Of a stretch of 64,000 nt of DNA, positions 1-9,000 are shown piece after piece; position 1 is the first letter of the stretch, and each line of letters opens with the position of its first letter. The stretch is taken from contig NZ_LR027880.1 in the NCBI RefSeq assembly GCF_900537995.1, positions 2,116,001 to 2,180,000 on the forward strand. The letters run 5' to 3'. The notes under the pieces are model-generated. The model saw nothing but the letters and a program-made list of their open reading frames with translations. It was not told the origin of the DNA and made no database searches. The DNA comes from Roseburia intestinalis L1-82 (GTDB lineage Bacteria; Bacillota; Clostridia; Lachnospirales; Lachnospiraceae). Position numbers and translations under genes: made by a program.

Positions 1-1077
1 GCGTGTGTCCACACCGCCCGCACAGACCTGTGCCTGCGCGATATCTTTGCTTCCTGTGATGTCGACACGCAGGTCTTTCAGCAGTTTTGTCAGACGTGTC
101 AGTTGTTTTTCCGGTACTTTTTTTGACGGAATATGAAGATCAATCCCGGCTTCTTTTAAGAGTACCTCTGCAAGCTTTTTATTGCAGAGACCGATCATCG
201 CCTGAGAGGCATCTTTTCCGTGAGCATTCATGCAAAAACGCAGTTTCAGCAGATCATTCACTTCCCCAAAAGACCGGTCCGGCATAAAATCGATCTGTGC
301 ATATACCTGTTTTTTTTGTTTTAAAGCTCTGGTTGCATATCGGCTGATCTGAAAAACCGGAATTCCCGATATTCCATAATCCGTCAGCTGTAATTCACCA
401 CGTTCTCTGGTCGTTTCTGCTCCGTTTATGTACAGTCTTATCGAAACTTCTGCACGGATTCCTGCAAGCATTTTAAAGAATGACTGCCTGCACTGCAACG
501 GCACCAGCGCCGGTACAATATCTATGATATGGTGCCCAAAGTGTTCAATATATGGAAGCGCACTGCCGTCACTCCCACTCTTCGGCGAAGCGAAAAGACC
601 GGTTGCAAAAATGATTGATTTTGCGCGAAAATCTCCTGTGCCTGTCCGGATCAGAAAGAAATCTCCCTGTCTTTTTATTGCTTTGATCTCACAGGAGACA
701 ATCTCCTTTACACCGGTATATGCGGCTTCCATGCGAAGGACATCCAGAACAGAAGCAGCCTGTTCACTCGCCGGGTAATAATAGCCGTTTTTTATTTTTG
801 GTTCGATACCGATCTCACGAAAAAACGCCACTGTTTTTTTCTGATCGAACTGTCTGAATACCGGTACAGCAAAAGCAGGGTTTTCGCCTCTGTAACACGA
901 TAATCCCTGCACCTCGTTTGTATAATTACATTTTCCATTCCCCGTGGCAAGTATTTTTTTACCTACACGGTCCATATGTTCTAAGATGATTGTATCTGCA
1001 CCTGCTAAAGCAGACGCAATAGAAGCCATCAGCCCGGATGCTCCGCCGCCAATGACTGCAACTTCTGTTTCTGTCAT
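1..1077 (-). CDS. HI0933/BaiN-family FAD-dependent oxidoreductase, C-terminus cut by window edge
   Basis: Reading the minus strand from ATG at 1075-1077 gives 359 open codons that run off the window start. The N-terminus carries a Rossmann FAD-binding motif (VAVIGGGASGLMASIASA, residues 6-23), followed by KKILATGNGKCNYTN, the signature of the HI0933/YhiN flavoproteins. FATGLFASPKSGSDG supplies the second dinucleotide-binding segment. Family members are cytosolic flavoproteins of about 410 residues; BaiN in bile-acid-metabolising clostridia is a member, but most have no known substrate. The gene follows the BofC-like gene in the same direction after a gap of about 150 bp, so it is probably the distal part of the same transcript. 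The family call is firm; the reaction is unknown. Confidence 0.85.
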   Translation of the reverse strand, partial: MTETEVAVIGGGASGLMASIASALAGADTIILEHMDRVGKKILATGNGKCNYTNEVQGLSCYRGENPAFAVPVFRQFDQKKTVAFFREIGIEPKIKNGYYYPASEQAASVLDVLRMEAAYTGVKEIVSCEIKAIKRQGDFFLIRTGTGDFRAKSIIFATGLFASPKSGSDGSALPYIEHFGHHIIDIVPALVPLQCRQSFFKMLAGIRAEVSIRLYINGAETTRERGELQLTDYGISGIPVFQISRYATRALKQKKQVYAQIDFMPDRSFGEVNDLLKLRFCMNAHGKDASQAMIGLCNKKLAEVLLKEAGIDLHIPSKKVPEKQLTRLTKLLKDLRVDITGSKDIAQAQVCAGGVDTR

Positions 1078-1226
1078 ATTAAAAACCTTTTTCGATATTT
1101 ATATAGTTTATTTGTCCGTAACAGGATAAACTATTGATTATTTTAACATACAAAAAACAAACATTCAATCCGTGAAACCCATAGTTATTGCTGGTAATTC
1201 ATCAATATCAGAAAGGCTGCAGCAAT

Positions 1227-1613
1227 CTAACTGGAATAGCTCTCCAAAAAGGCGTACAATTCCTGATCGTCCGAAAACCGGATCCCATTTTCCAATTTCT
1301 TTACCATATCTTCATTCAGATCACGGATGCGGATATTTGTTTCAAAGAATTCTGTGATACCATCACTCTGGTATACGACCAGAATCCCATCCTTTTGTTT
1401 TATGATATACGCATAAGGTTCATAAACTGCAAGACTCTCTGTTGTCTTAAGTTCTTTTTCTGTATCCGTTTCTGCCGGCATTTCTTCGGTTGCCGCAGCA
1501 AGATCCTGTTCTTTTTCCCCCGTATCCTGTTGTGTAAACAGTAAATAAACAACCATGACCAATAAAAGAAAGATCATTCCGGTAAAAAGGCAAATACTCG
1601 TCGTTTTTTTCAT
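1227..1613 (-). CDS. BofC C-terminal-domain protein (membrane-anchored, sporulation-associated type)
   Basis: A 128-residue protein with one N-terminal membrane segment (about residues 6-26), an acidic linker (about 30-60), and a C-terminal domain of the bypass-of-forespore C type (from YAYIIKQKDGILVVY to the end, YAFLESYSS). BofC in Bacillus restrains the SpoIVB protease in the intermembrane space of the forespore; many clostridial proteins share only this C-terminal domain. I prefer the ATG at 1611-1613 because GGAG lies 7 bases upstream; the open frame extends 14 codons further to 1655 without a good ribosome site. It lies downstream of a SpoVB-like flippase and a yqf cluster, which fits a sporulation role, but the exact function is inferred. 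Confidence 0.7.
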   Translation of the reverse strand: MKKTTSICLFTGMIFLLLVMVVYLLFTQQDTGEKEQDLAAATEEMPAETDTEKELKTTESLAVYEPYAYIIKQKDGILVVYQSDGITEFFETNIRIRDLNEDMVKKLENGIRFSDDQELYAFLESYSS

Positions 1614-1725
1614 CCCATCACTCCATATTCCGGTTTTACGATAAGTATTTGCCAAATTTTACTTTTTATTCACTTGTCAGAAATATTTTTTCATGGTCAT
1701 AGAATGTCTAAACACATGCCGTCAG

Positions 1726-3387
1726 CTATTTTAATAAGTGCATTTTTTTTGCGACATCTGCCAGCATGCGGCCTTTCGGGAAACGCAAGATTTCCTGCTC
1801 ATTTAATCCTTTTAACAGCAACAGTAACACTGCATATACCGCCGCTCCAATCACGATCGACAAAAGCGTTGCTACAGCATTAACACGCAGCACGTACAGA
1901 ATGCCATGATAGACGAGCCATACAACAACACCCATACCGGCAGCGGCGATTGCAGGGACAAAAAATGTTTTTCGAATTTCCTGATGATATCCACTGTAAC
2001 GGCGGATTGATCCTGCATTTAAAATACACATGATAAGACCGAATGCTGCATTTGCGATAACGACTGCAAAAATGTTTAAGTCAAACAAGAACATAAGTGC
2101 TGCCAGCAGTCCTAAATGCAGTACCAGTGCAATGATCGCATTTTTGATCGGTTCTTTCATGCGGCCGATTCCCTGTAAAAGACCGTTTGAAAGCGTTGAC
2201 AGTGAAAAAAACAAAATCGTAACAGCTCCTACCTGTAACATATGTGCAGCAGTCTCCGATGAATCACGGAACAAAAGCTGTAAGATCGGTGATGCAAGTA
2301 TGCCCATGCCAACTGCACATGGAAAAGCAATCACCATGATAAAACGTGTTGCAATCCCGATCTGTCGTTTTGCTTCACCTTTTTTCCCGGCTGCATAGGC
2401 AGCAGTCAGTGCAGGAACAGAGGATGCCGCCATCGCTGATGCAATGGAGATCGGAACATTGATCAGAACCGTATATTTTCCAGTATAAATACCATTCCAG
2501 GAACCATACTGGTTCGCGGTATATCCCTGATATGCAGCAATGTGTTTATATACAGCCTGATCTATGACGGTATTGCAGTTGTAGATCGTACTGCTCAGTA
2601 AAACCGGGATGATCGTTATGATAAGCAGATGAAATATCGAGCCATAGGAATCAACGTTTCTTTTCCGCTCTCTGTGCAGACTGCGTTTGAACGCACACAG
2701 ATATACAACCAGTACAAAGGTACAGAATAATAATGCAACCAGTGCTCCGATCGCAGTACCAAGCGTTCCTCCTGCTGCTCCGTATGCTGCGGAATAATTA
2801 TCAGCATCACCAAGCAGTGCTCCAGCCTTTGCACCATAATCAGCCAATACATACGCTGCCCATACACTGACGATTGCATTTGCAATCTGCTCTAAGATCT
2901 GGGAAGTTGCACTCGGCATCATTGTTCCAAGTCCCTGAAAAAATCCTCTCATAACACCAAGTACTGCAACAATCAGAAGTACAGGGATCAGTACACGCAC
3001 AGCGAAGACGCTCATCGGTGTTTTCATCAGCGTGCCTGTGATAAACTCAGCACCAAACAAAAGGATCAGTGCGGCGACCGTACCGGTACATACACCGAAG
3101 ATCAATGCACATTTTAAAATGCGGTATACATTGTGTCTTCTGCCCTGTGAATAATTTGCAGATACAAGTTTTGATACTGCGAGCGGCAGACTGTAGGATG
3201 AAATGATCAATAATATATTATAAATCTGGAAAGCAGTTCCATAGTAGTCATTTCCGGTATCCCCGATAATATTTGTCAGCGGGATACGGTAGATCAGACC
3301 GATAATACGGCTGACGATGGATGCGATAGCAAGAATAGAACCCTGCACAAGAAAACTTGTACTGCTTTTTTTATTTTGTTTGCCCAT
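1726..3387 (-). CDS. SpoVB/MurJ-type polysaccharide flippase (MOP superfamily)
   Basis: A 553-residue integral membrane protein with a pattern of about 14 hydrophobic segments and the N-terminal MOP-exporter signature (SFLVQGSILAIASIVSRIIG, residues 11-30). Proteins of this size and type (SpoVB, YkvU, MurJ-like) flip lipid-linked oligosaccharides or lipid II across the membrane; SpoVB paralogues act in spore cortex or envelope polysaccharide synthesis. The gene starts 15 bp after ybeY ends, with GAGG upstream of the ATG, and lies before the BofC-like gene, so it belongs to the same minus-strand operon. Whether the substrate is lipid II or another polysaccharide precursor cannot be read from the sequence. 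Confidence 0.8.
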   Translation of the reverse strand: MGKQNKKSSTSFLVQGSILAIASIVSRIIGLIYRIPLTNIIGDTGNDYYGTAFQIYNILLIISSYSLPLAVSKLVSANYSQGRRHNVYRILKCALIFGVCTGTVAALILLFGAEFITGTLMKTPMSVFAVRVLIPVLLIVAVLGVMRGFFQGLGTMMPSATSQILEQIANAIVSVWAAYVLADYGAKAGALLGDADNYSAAYGAAGGTLGTAIGALVALLFCTFVLVVYLCAFKRSLHRERKRNVDSYGSIFHLLIITIIPVLLSSTIYNCNTVIDQAVYKHIAAYQGYTANQYGSWNGIYTGKYTVLINVPISIASAMAASSVPALTAAYAAGKKGEAKRQIGIATRFIMVIAFPCAVGMGILASPILQLLFRDSSETAAHMLQVGAVTILFFSLSTLSNGLLQGIGRMKEPIKNAIIALVLHLGLLAALMFLFDLNIFAVVIANAAFGLIMCILNAGSIRRYSGYHQEIRKTFFVPAIAAAGMGVVVWLVYHGILYVLRVNAVATLLSIVIGAAVYAVLLLLLKGLNEQEILRFPKGRMLADVAKKMHLLK

Positions 3388-3402
3388 ATGACTTAATCCT
3401 CG

Positions 3403-3900
3403 TTATCTTAAAATGTTCATCTCGTTTAAGATCTCAGTTTGTTTTCCCTCCATAATGGCAGCTTCCTCCGGTGTCATATGGTCATATCCAAATAAATGAA
3501 GCATACTGTGAAGGATTAAAAATGCATATTCACGTTTTTCACTGTGCCCATAACTTTTTGCCTGTTCCTTTACTTTGTCAACAGAGATAATGATATCACC
3601 GAGCATTATTTCGCCTGTGTCCGGGTTGAAATTGTCATCGTAATCATCTTCTAATTTCGAAAAATCTCCTGCGCTCTCATAAGAAAGCATCGGAAATGAC
3701 AAAACGTCCGTCGGCGCATCAATGTCACGGTATTCTTTATTGATGGCGTGGATTCCATCATTGTCCGTGAGTGTCAGATTGATCTCAGCTTCAAACGGAA
3801 ATCCCTCATGCTCGATTGCATAGTCTGTCACTTCTTTTGCGAGTGCCTCCTCATCAAATGAAAAATCAGTATCTGTTTCTTTTTCTATAAAAAGACTCAT
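3403..3900 (-). CDS. ybeY: Endoribonuclease YbeY (16S rRNA maturation)
   Basis: A 165-residue protein with the zinc-binding motif HSMLHLFGYDH near the C-terminus (H-x3-H-x4-DH pattern of the UPF0054/YbeY family) and the conserved DAPTDVLSFPM segment in mid-protein. YbeY is a metal-dependent single-strand endoribonuclease needed for 16S rRNA 3'-end processing and 70S quality control. The ATG at 3898-3900 is preferred over one four codons upstream because GAGG sits 6 bases before it. Position after phoH and an HD-domain gene matches the conserved Firmicute cluster yqfC-yqfD-phoH-yqfF-ybeY. Confidence 0.93.
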   Translation of the reverse strand: MSLFIEKETDTDFSFDEEALAKEVTDYAIEHEGFPFEAEINLTLTDNDGIHAINKEYRDIDAPTDVLSFPMLSYESAGDFSKLEDDYDDNFNPDTGEIMLGDIIISVDKVKEQAKSYGHSEKREYAFLILHSMLHLFGYDHMTPEEAAIMEGKQTEILNEMNILR

Positions 3901-3961
3901 AAATTTCCTCATTTCTGTGCCTTACAGGCAGTTTTTATATCTTTTGTATTTTATACGTTTT

Positions 3962-5155
3962 TTAAAAGAAGAAGGTTTCTTCATTTACAAGATATTCCCT
4001 GATCTTTAAAAACATATTCATGCCGAGCCCGGACTGATCATAAATTCCGCTTGCAGAATATTCGTTTAGTGTCTGGTAGATGACCATATCCTGATTCCAT
4101 TCGCTTGCCATTGTATAACTGTCAAAAACTTCTATCTTTTTGACCAGGCCATTTACCATATGTACGATCGCGGACTCGATGGATGAAGGCGGTGCTGTTT
4201 CGCCATCATATTCACTGATGATACGGATGACATCTTCCGGGAAACAGTGTTCCTGTGCAATGCGGATTCCGCTCTCTGTGAGCGGTTCACCTTCCATGAT
4301 CCCGATCCGGTAATAAAATCCTGCCGCCGCGCAGGTCTTTTCATCTGCCCCGGCAACTCTCGCACAGCTTGCTGCAAGTCTTGAAACTCTGCGTGCATGC
4401 TGATATTCCTGTTTCGAAAAATTTGACAGTTCACGGACAAGAGGATAAGTATCATCTATAATATCCGTCAGGATATCATTTACTTCCTGTTCCCTCAAAT
4501 GTGAGAAATGCGGATAGCCAAACTGCAGCCACAAAACACTGATGGCACCCTCTCCAATTCCCCATAATAAAAGCACAAAATGTACCTCCTGATAGGTCAG
4601 ATAATAAAAGGTGACTGGAAGTAAAACGGAGAGGCAGAACAACAGCACTTCATACCAGATAAGTTTTTTTTCCTGTTTTGTGGCTTCCTCCGCCGTCCCG
4701 GCAAGGATCACACCAAAGATTGTCAACAGACAGTACAATATCAGTTCCTGTGAATGCAGTCCCATAACCAGACATATCATGGAATCCCAGAAAATACCGG
4801 TGATAAGCGCAAGACGTTCGGAAACAAAGGCTGCAATAATGAGCGGTACAAATACCAGCGGTTTTACAAATTCAGGAAAGTATGATGCAAACACAACCAC
4901 CACCGCTGCTGCCGTATAACTATATAATACTTTTTTGAAATCTGTTTCACGGTTATGGCTGATCAGTCCTTCCGCACGATCGTGTTCTATAAAGAAAAGA
5001 AACAATACAAACCATATCATGGCAACACAGACAATCCCTAAAATCTGATCCAGTAAAATCTGTTGTTTTGCACACAGTAAAAGTATGGCTGCAATGGTAA
5101 CGATAAACATGCAGACCTGATTCCATCCTCTTTTGATTACAAAGCGGTCATTCAT
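3962..5155 (-). CDS. Membrane protein with degenerate HD domain, PgpH/YqfF-like position
   Basis: A 397-residue protein. Residues 13-210 form about seven hydrophobic segments; residues 220-397 form a soluble C-terminal domain that lines up with the HD domain of 7TMR-HD proteins. The locus between phoH and ybeY is where Bacillus carries yqfF (pgpH, a c-di-AMP phosphodiesterase). Two things differ. The large extracellular domain of PgpH is missing, so the protein is about half the usual length. The metal ligands are also largely lost: the first His survives (YQHARRVS, H253), but the HD pair is YR (FYYRIGIM, 282-283), HHG is EYDG (315-318) and the last Asp is Asn (HMVNG, N335). I infer a non-catalytic relative. 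The start overlaps the phoH stop as ATGA, implying translational coupling. Confidence 0.75.
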   Translation of the reverse strand: MNDRFVIKRGWNQVCMFIVTIAAILLLCAKQQILLDQILGIVCVAMIWFVLFLFFIEHDRAEGLISHNRETDFKKVLYSYTAAAVVVVFASYFPEFVKPLVFVPLIIAAFVSERLALITGIFWDSMICLVMGLHSQELILYCLLTIFGVILAGTAEEATKQEKKLIWYEVLLFCLSVLLPVTFYYLTYQEVHFVLLLWGIGEGAISVLWLQFGYPHFSHLREQEVNDILTDIIDDTYPLVRELSNFSKQEYQHARRVSRLAASCARVAGADEKTCAAAGFYYRIGIMEGEPLTESGIRIAQEHCFPEDVIRIISEYDGETAPPSSIESAIVHMVNGLVKKIEVFDSYTMASEWNQDMVIYQTLNEYSASGIYDQSGLGMNMFLKIREYLVNEETFFF

Positions 5156-6150
5156 CGCTGGCGAGTCTCCTGTCTTCTTTTTGATGCGCTCTTACTGCGG
5201 TTTTCATAATCTTCATAAGCCTTCACGATCTTCTGTACAACCGGATGACGGACCACATCTTTGCTGGTCAGTTCACAGATGCCGATCTCATCCACTTTTT
5301 TTAATACTTTTAAGGCAACATCAAGACCGGATGCTGTGCCAGGTGTTAAATCCTTCTGGGTTGCATCACCGGTGATCACCGCCTTAGATCCAAAACCGAT
5401 ACGGGTAAGGAACATTTTCATCTGCGCCGGTGTGGTGTTCTGCGCCTCATCTAATATGATAAATGCGTTGTCAAGTGTACGTCCGCGCATGTATGCAAGC
5501 GGTGCAACCTCGATCAGCCCCTTTTCCATATTTTTCTGGAAGCTTTCTGCTCCCATGATCTGATATAATGCATCATAAAGCGGTCTTAAATACGGGTCGA
5601 CCTTACTCTGTAAATCCCCCGGCAAAAATCCTAATTTCTCGCCGGCTTCGATTGCCGGACGTGTCAGGATGATCCTTCCCACTTCTTCATTCTTAAACGC
5701 CGTGATCGCCATTGCCATTGCAAGATAAGTTTTACCGGTTCCTGCAGGACCCATGCCAAACACGATCATTTTCTGGCGTATCGCATCCACATATGCTTTC
5801 TGTCCAAGTGTCTTTGGTTTGACCGGCTTGCCGTTGATCGTATGGCAGATACAGTCCTTATCGATCTCCACGATTGCGGATTCTTTTTCCTCCTCCGAAA
5901 GTGCCAGTGCATAATTGACATTCTGCTCAGTAATGATATTGCCTCTTTTTGATAATTCGATCAGCTGTAAAAATACCTGTTCCGCTTTTTTTAAATTATG
6001 TTCCTCTCCAAGGAGCTTCATACTCTCACCGCGTAAAACCACAGTGACGTTTAAGGTGCGTTCAATTTTTTTGATATACGCATCAAACTGACCAAATACA
6101 TTGGCCACATGATCAGTCGGTATATTTAATGATAGTTCAGTCAGACTCAT
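5152..6150 (-). CDS. phoH: PhoH-family ATPase
   Basis: A 332-residue protein with a P-loop (FGMGPAGTGKTYLAMAMAI) followed by the PhoH sensor and Walker B segment (AFIILDEAQNTTPAQMKMFL) and SKAVITGDATQKD. PhoH proteins are cytosolic P-loop NTPases with proposed RNA-helicase activity, often linked to YbeY as here. The ATG at 6148-6150 lies inside the last codons of yqfD (14-bp overlap), and the stop overlaps the next gene as ATGA, so the cluster is translationally coupled at both ends. An in-frame start at 6210 lies well inside yqfD and is less likely, because family members begin close to the MSLTELSLNI sequence. Confidence 0.93.
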   Translation of the reverse strand: MSLTELSLNIPTDHVANVFGQFDAYIKKIERTLNVTVVLRGESMKLLGEEHNLKKAEQVFLQLIELSKRGNIITEQNVNYALALSEEEKESAIVEIDKDCICHTINGKPVKPKTLGQKAYVDAIRQKMIVFGMGPAGTGKTYLAMAMAITAFKNEEVGRIILTRPAIEAGEKLGFLPGDLQSKVDPYLRPLYDALYQIMGAESFQKNMEKGLIEVAPLAYMRGRTLDNAFIILDEAQNTTPAQMKMFLTRIGFGSKAVITGDATQKDLTPGTASGLDVALKVLKKVDEIGICELTSKDVVRHPVVQKIVKAYEDYENRSKSASKRRQETRQR

Positions 6151-7384
6151 CCGTCGGTTGCCTCTCTTCGCTCGATTGTTCGATGATTTTTGTCGGCTGA
6201 TAGGAAACAATGGATTTTAAAGTGCCAATCGTTCCTTTCACCACATATTTTTTCTTCGTTCTCTCTATAATAACATTTTTTTCTGTAATTTGAATACCTT
6301 TTTCTTCCAAATCGTCAAGATATTTCTTAAGATTCTCAGAAGCCAGTCGTTTTGCCTCCTTTTCTGTGTACGTCTTTTGTTCATTTTTATAGCCCAGATA
6401 GGTCTGTCTGACCAGATAAACCGGAAGATAAAAATTATCTGTAAAGTGAAATTGTGACACATCCGACACAACTTCATATGGTTCTTCCACCGGTGAAAAA
6501 AAAGGATTTTCGATCAGATAATCCAGAATTCTGACCTGATAAGTTATTTTTTCTGCGCCAGTCGATACTTTTTTTACATATTCCATCGGTATCTCATCAT
6601 GGTAGGAATATGTAACTTTTGCAATGACATCCGCATCTGCGGTGCGGTAAAGATATTGTGCCGTCTCTCCGTCATCATTTAGAATCTCAACATACCCATT
6701 GACTAACACATCTCCCTTTTTCACCGGGGTTCCTACAGTCACTACCGGTGTACCACTTCTTGTGATCATTTCTGTGATCAAGCCATCATCGGCAGCAACG
6801 ATATCGTGCGCTGTCTCCTCTTTCTTTTCCTCATAATTTTCTTCCGGGAGCAGATTTTCCTGGATATCAACCGTCATTTTGGTGCCGTAGATTTTGATGG
6901 AAGTCCAGATCACTTCGGGATAACGGCTTCTTAACGTTTCCTCTAAAGCCGCACAGTCAATATTTTTTTTCTTTGTGCCAAAAGAGGCATGTTCTTTCGA
7001 AAGAAAGCAGAGTACGACTTCCTCAGACAGATAGGAATTGCCGTTGACTTCAATATTCCAGATAAAACCGGAAAGGTAATAGATCAGCCCTGCAAATAAC
7101 AGCATGCCCATTGCAAACATTTTCCGTTTGCGGTAATGGTACAATTCAAACGGCATGCCATATCTTTTTTGGATGCGGATATGTGTTCTTGTTTTTTTTA
7201 AGATCGGACGTAACTGCTTAAAACCTGCTACACTGATGCAGAATTCGTATCCATCCTTCGTAGATTTCAAATTCCAGATCAGAATATCATGGCTTCCGCA
7301 TAAATTCAGGAAACGTTCCGGCGCATAACCGCTTAAACGGACATACACGTATCCTTTAAAATACTTAATTACCGAGAGCAGCAT
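6137..7384 (-). CDS. yqfD: Sporulation protein YqfD
   Basis: A 415-residue protein with an N-terminal YqfD domain (starting LSVIKYFKGYVYVRLSGYAP), a single membrane segment at about 90-110 (FAMGMLLFAGLIYYLSGFIW) and a long extracytoplasmic beta-rich region that includes a POTRA-like segment (VNGNSYLSEEVV). In Bacillus YqfD is a sigma-E-controlled mother-cell protein needed for efficient sporulation and acts with YqfC. The gene starts 3 bp after the yqfC stop and overlaps phoH, so yqfC-yqfD-phoH form one unit. Start ATG at 7384 fits the family N-terminus. Confidence 0.9.
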   Translation of the reverse strand: MLLSVIKYFKGYVYVRLSGYAPERFLNLCGSHDILIWNLKSTKDGYEFCISVAGFKQLRPILKKTRTHIRIQKRYGMPFELYHYRKRKMFAMGMLLFAGLIYYLSGFIWNIEVNGNSYLSEEVVLCFLSKEHASFGTKKKNIDCAALEETLRSRYPEVIWTSIKIYGTKMTVDIQENLLPEENYEEKKEETAHDIVAADDGLITEMITRSGTPVVTVGTPVKKGDVLVNGYVEILNDDGETAQYLYRTADADVIAKVTYSYHDEIPMEYVKKVSTGAEKITYQVRILDYLIENPFFSPVEEPYEVVSDVSQFHFTDNFYLPVYLVRQTYLGYKNEQKTYTEKEAKRLASENLKKYLDDLEEKGIQITEKNVIIERTKKKYVVKGTIGTLKSIVSYQPTKIIEQSSEERQPTDESD

Positions 7385-7387
7385 CTG

Positions 7388-7657
7388 TTAATTTTCGTAC
7401 TGGATCGTGTCTAAAAACCCGGTAATTTTCATTTCCTCATTCGTGTAATAGTCGATTGCAAGATGTGAGCCGGAAATCAGGATCCTGCAGTTTTTTGTCT
7501 GTATTTTGATAAAGGAATCCTCATATTCCAGGATTCCTTTATAATTAGAAATCAGAACCTCATGCCTTCCGGTTGCAGTCACGATCGCTGCGCCGAGCAT
7601 CAGATCCTTCGGCAGTTCTAAGCTGTTTATTATTTTTTCTTTCTGATTTTTCTTCAT
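7388..7657 (-). CDS. yqfC: Sporulation protein YqfC (YabP/YqfC family)
   Basis: An 89-residue protein matching the YabP/YqfC beta-sandwich family in length and in the pattern LELPKDLMLGAAIVTATGR followed by VLISNYKGILEYED and ending near MKITGFL. YqfC is a sigma-E-regulon protein acting with YqfD, which follows directly with a 3-bp gap. The region before the ATG has no clear Shine-Dalgarno sequence, and the upstream gene (nucleoside phosphorylase) ends only 35 bp away, so a dedicated sporulation promoter would have to lie inside that gene; I did not find a convincing one. Confidence 0.85.
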   Translation of the reverse strand: MKKNQKEKIINSLELPKDLMLGAAIVTATGRHEVLISNYKGILEYEDSFIKIQTKNCRILISGSHLAIDYYTNEEMKITGFLDTIQYEN

Positions 7658-7692
7658 ATATGATTGTATGAAGGAAAAAAAGATCTTATTCT

Positions 7693-9000
7693 TTATTCGT
7701 AAATATATTCTCTTACGACCGGCAGCATTTCTTTCGGCACGGCAGCAATTTCATAAGCATGCAGTACTTTTTCGGCAGCCGCATCCATTTTTTCACGATC
7801 ATTTGCATAAATGACTGCCAGTGTGTCACCGGTATCTACAGCATCTCCATTTTTCTTCTTTAAATAAATGCCAACAGAAAGATCGATCACACTGTCCTTC
7901 GTTTCACGTCCACCGCCAAGTGTCATACAGGCAATGCCAATATTTTCCGCCAGAATGCGATGCACGAATCCGCCGCACGCTGCTTTTACTTCGACCGAAT
8001 ATTTTGTTTTTGGGAACTTTGAAGTGTCATATACATAAGATGCATCCCCACCCTGCGCTCTCACAAACTCAGCCATTTTATCAAGCGCAGCTCCACTGTC
8101 TATGGAATCCTGCATGAGTTTTACCGCCTCTTCGCATGAATCTGCACGTCCTGCAAAGAGTAACATCTGGGCCCCCAGTGCAAAGACTACCTCTTTAAAA
8201 TCCGAAGGGCCTTCTCCTTTTAAGGTGTCGACCGCCTCGATCACTTCGATGGCATTTCCAACGGCATTTCCAAGCGGCTGGTCCATATCCGTGATGACTG
8301 CCGCCGTCTTTTTGCCTGCCATCGTTCCAATCGACACCATCTCTTTTGCAAGTGCGACAGAGTCCTCATATTTTTTCATGAATGCGCCGTTTCCGGTCTT
8401 GACGTCGAGCACGATTGCATCACTGCCGGAAGCTAATTTTTTGCTCATAATCGAGCTGGCAATCAGTGACATCTGATCGACGGTAGCCGTGACATCACGC
8501 AGTGCGTACAGCTTTTTATCCGCCGGGGCAAGATTGGTTGTCTGCCCTGCCAGTGCAATACCGATCTCACGGACATTTTTAAAAAAGATTTCCTCCGGAA
8601 GCGCAGTCGTAAATCCCGGAAAGCTCTCAAGTTTGTCAATGGTTCCTCCGGTATGGCCAAGTCCTCTTCCAGACATCTTTGCAACCGGAACTCCAAGAGA
8701 AGCAATGATCGGTGTCAGCGCTAACGATGTCTTATCTCCCACACCGCCGGTACTGTGTTTATCTACTTTCACACCCGGAATGGAAGAGAGATCGAGCACA
8801 TCCCCGCTGTCACGCATGGCAAGTGTCAGGTCGACCGTTTCCCGTTTACTCATTCCCTGAAAACAGATCGCCATCGTCATGGCAGACATCTGATAATCCG
8901 GAATCGAACCGTCCGTAAAACCATCGATCATAAAACGGATCTCATCTGTGGTCAGTTCCATGCCAAGTTTTTTCTTTTCAATCAGGTCATACATTCTCAT
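7693..9000 (-). CDS. pdp: Pyrimidine-nucleoside phosphorylase
   Basis: A 435-residue cytosolic enzyme splitting uridine or thymidine with phosphate into base and (deoxy)ribose-1-phosphate. Diagnostic sequence is the thymidine/pyrimidine phosphorylase signature SGRGLGHTGGTIDKLESFPG and, before it, KVDKHSTGGVGDKTSLA for phosphate binding. Length equals the usual 434 residues when started at MRMYDLIEKKKLG (ATG 8998-9000), where GGGAGG lies upstream; the open frame reaches 9033. The start lies within the last codons of the upstream MobA-like gene, so it is coupled to the xanthine-dehydrogenase-type operon. That suggests concerted nucleoside and purine catabolism. Confidence 0.92.
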   Translation of the reverse strand: MRMYDLIEKKKLGMELTTDEIRFMIDGFTDGSIPDYQMSAMTMAICFQGMSKRETVDLTLAMRDSGDVLDLSSIPGVKVDKHSTGGVGDKTSLALTPIIASLGVPVAKMSGRGLGHTGGTIDKLESFPGFTTALPEEIFFKNVREIGIALAGQTTNLAPADKKLYALRDVTATVDQMSLIASSIMSKKLASGSDAIVLDVKTGNGAFMKKYEDSVALAKEMVSIGTMAGKKTAAVITDMDQPLGNAVGNAIEVIEAVDTLKGEGPSDFKEVVFALGAQMLLFAGRADSCEEAVKLMQDSIDSGAALDKMAEFVRAQGGDASYVYDTSKFPKTKYSVEVKAACGGFVHRILAENIGIACMTLGGGRETKDSVIDLSVGIYLKKKNGDAVDTGDTLAVIYANDREKMDAAAEKVLHAYEIAAVPKEMLPVVREYIYE

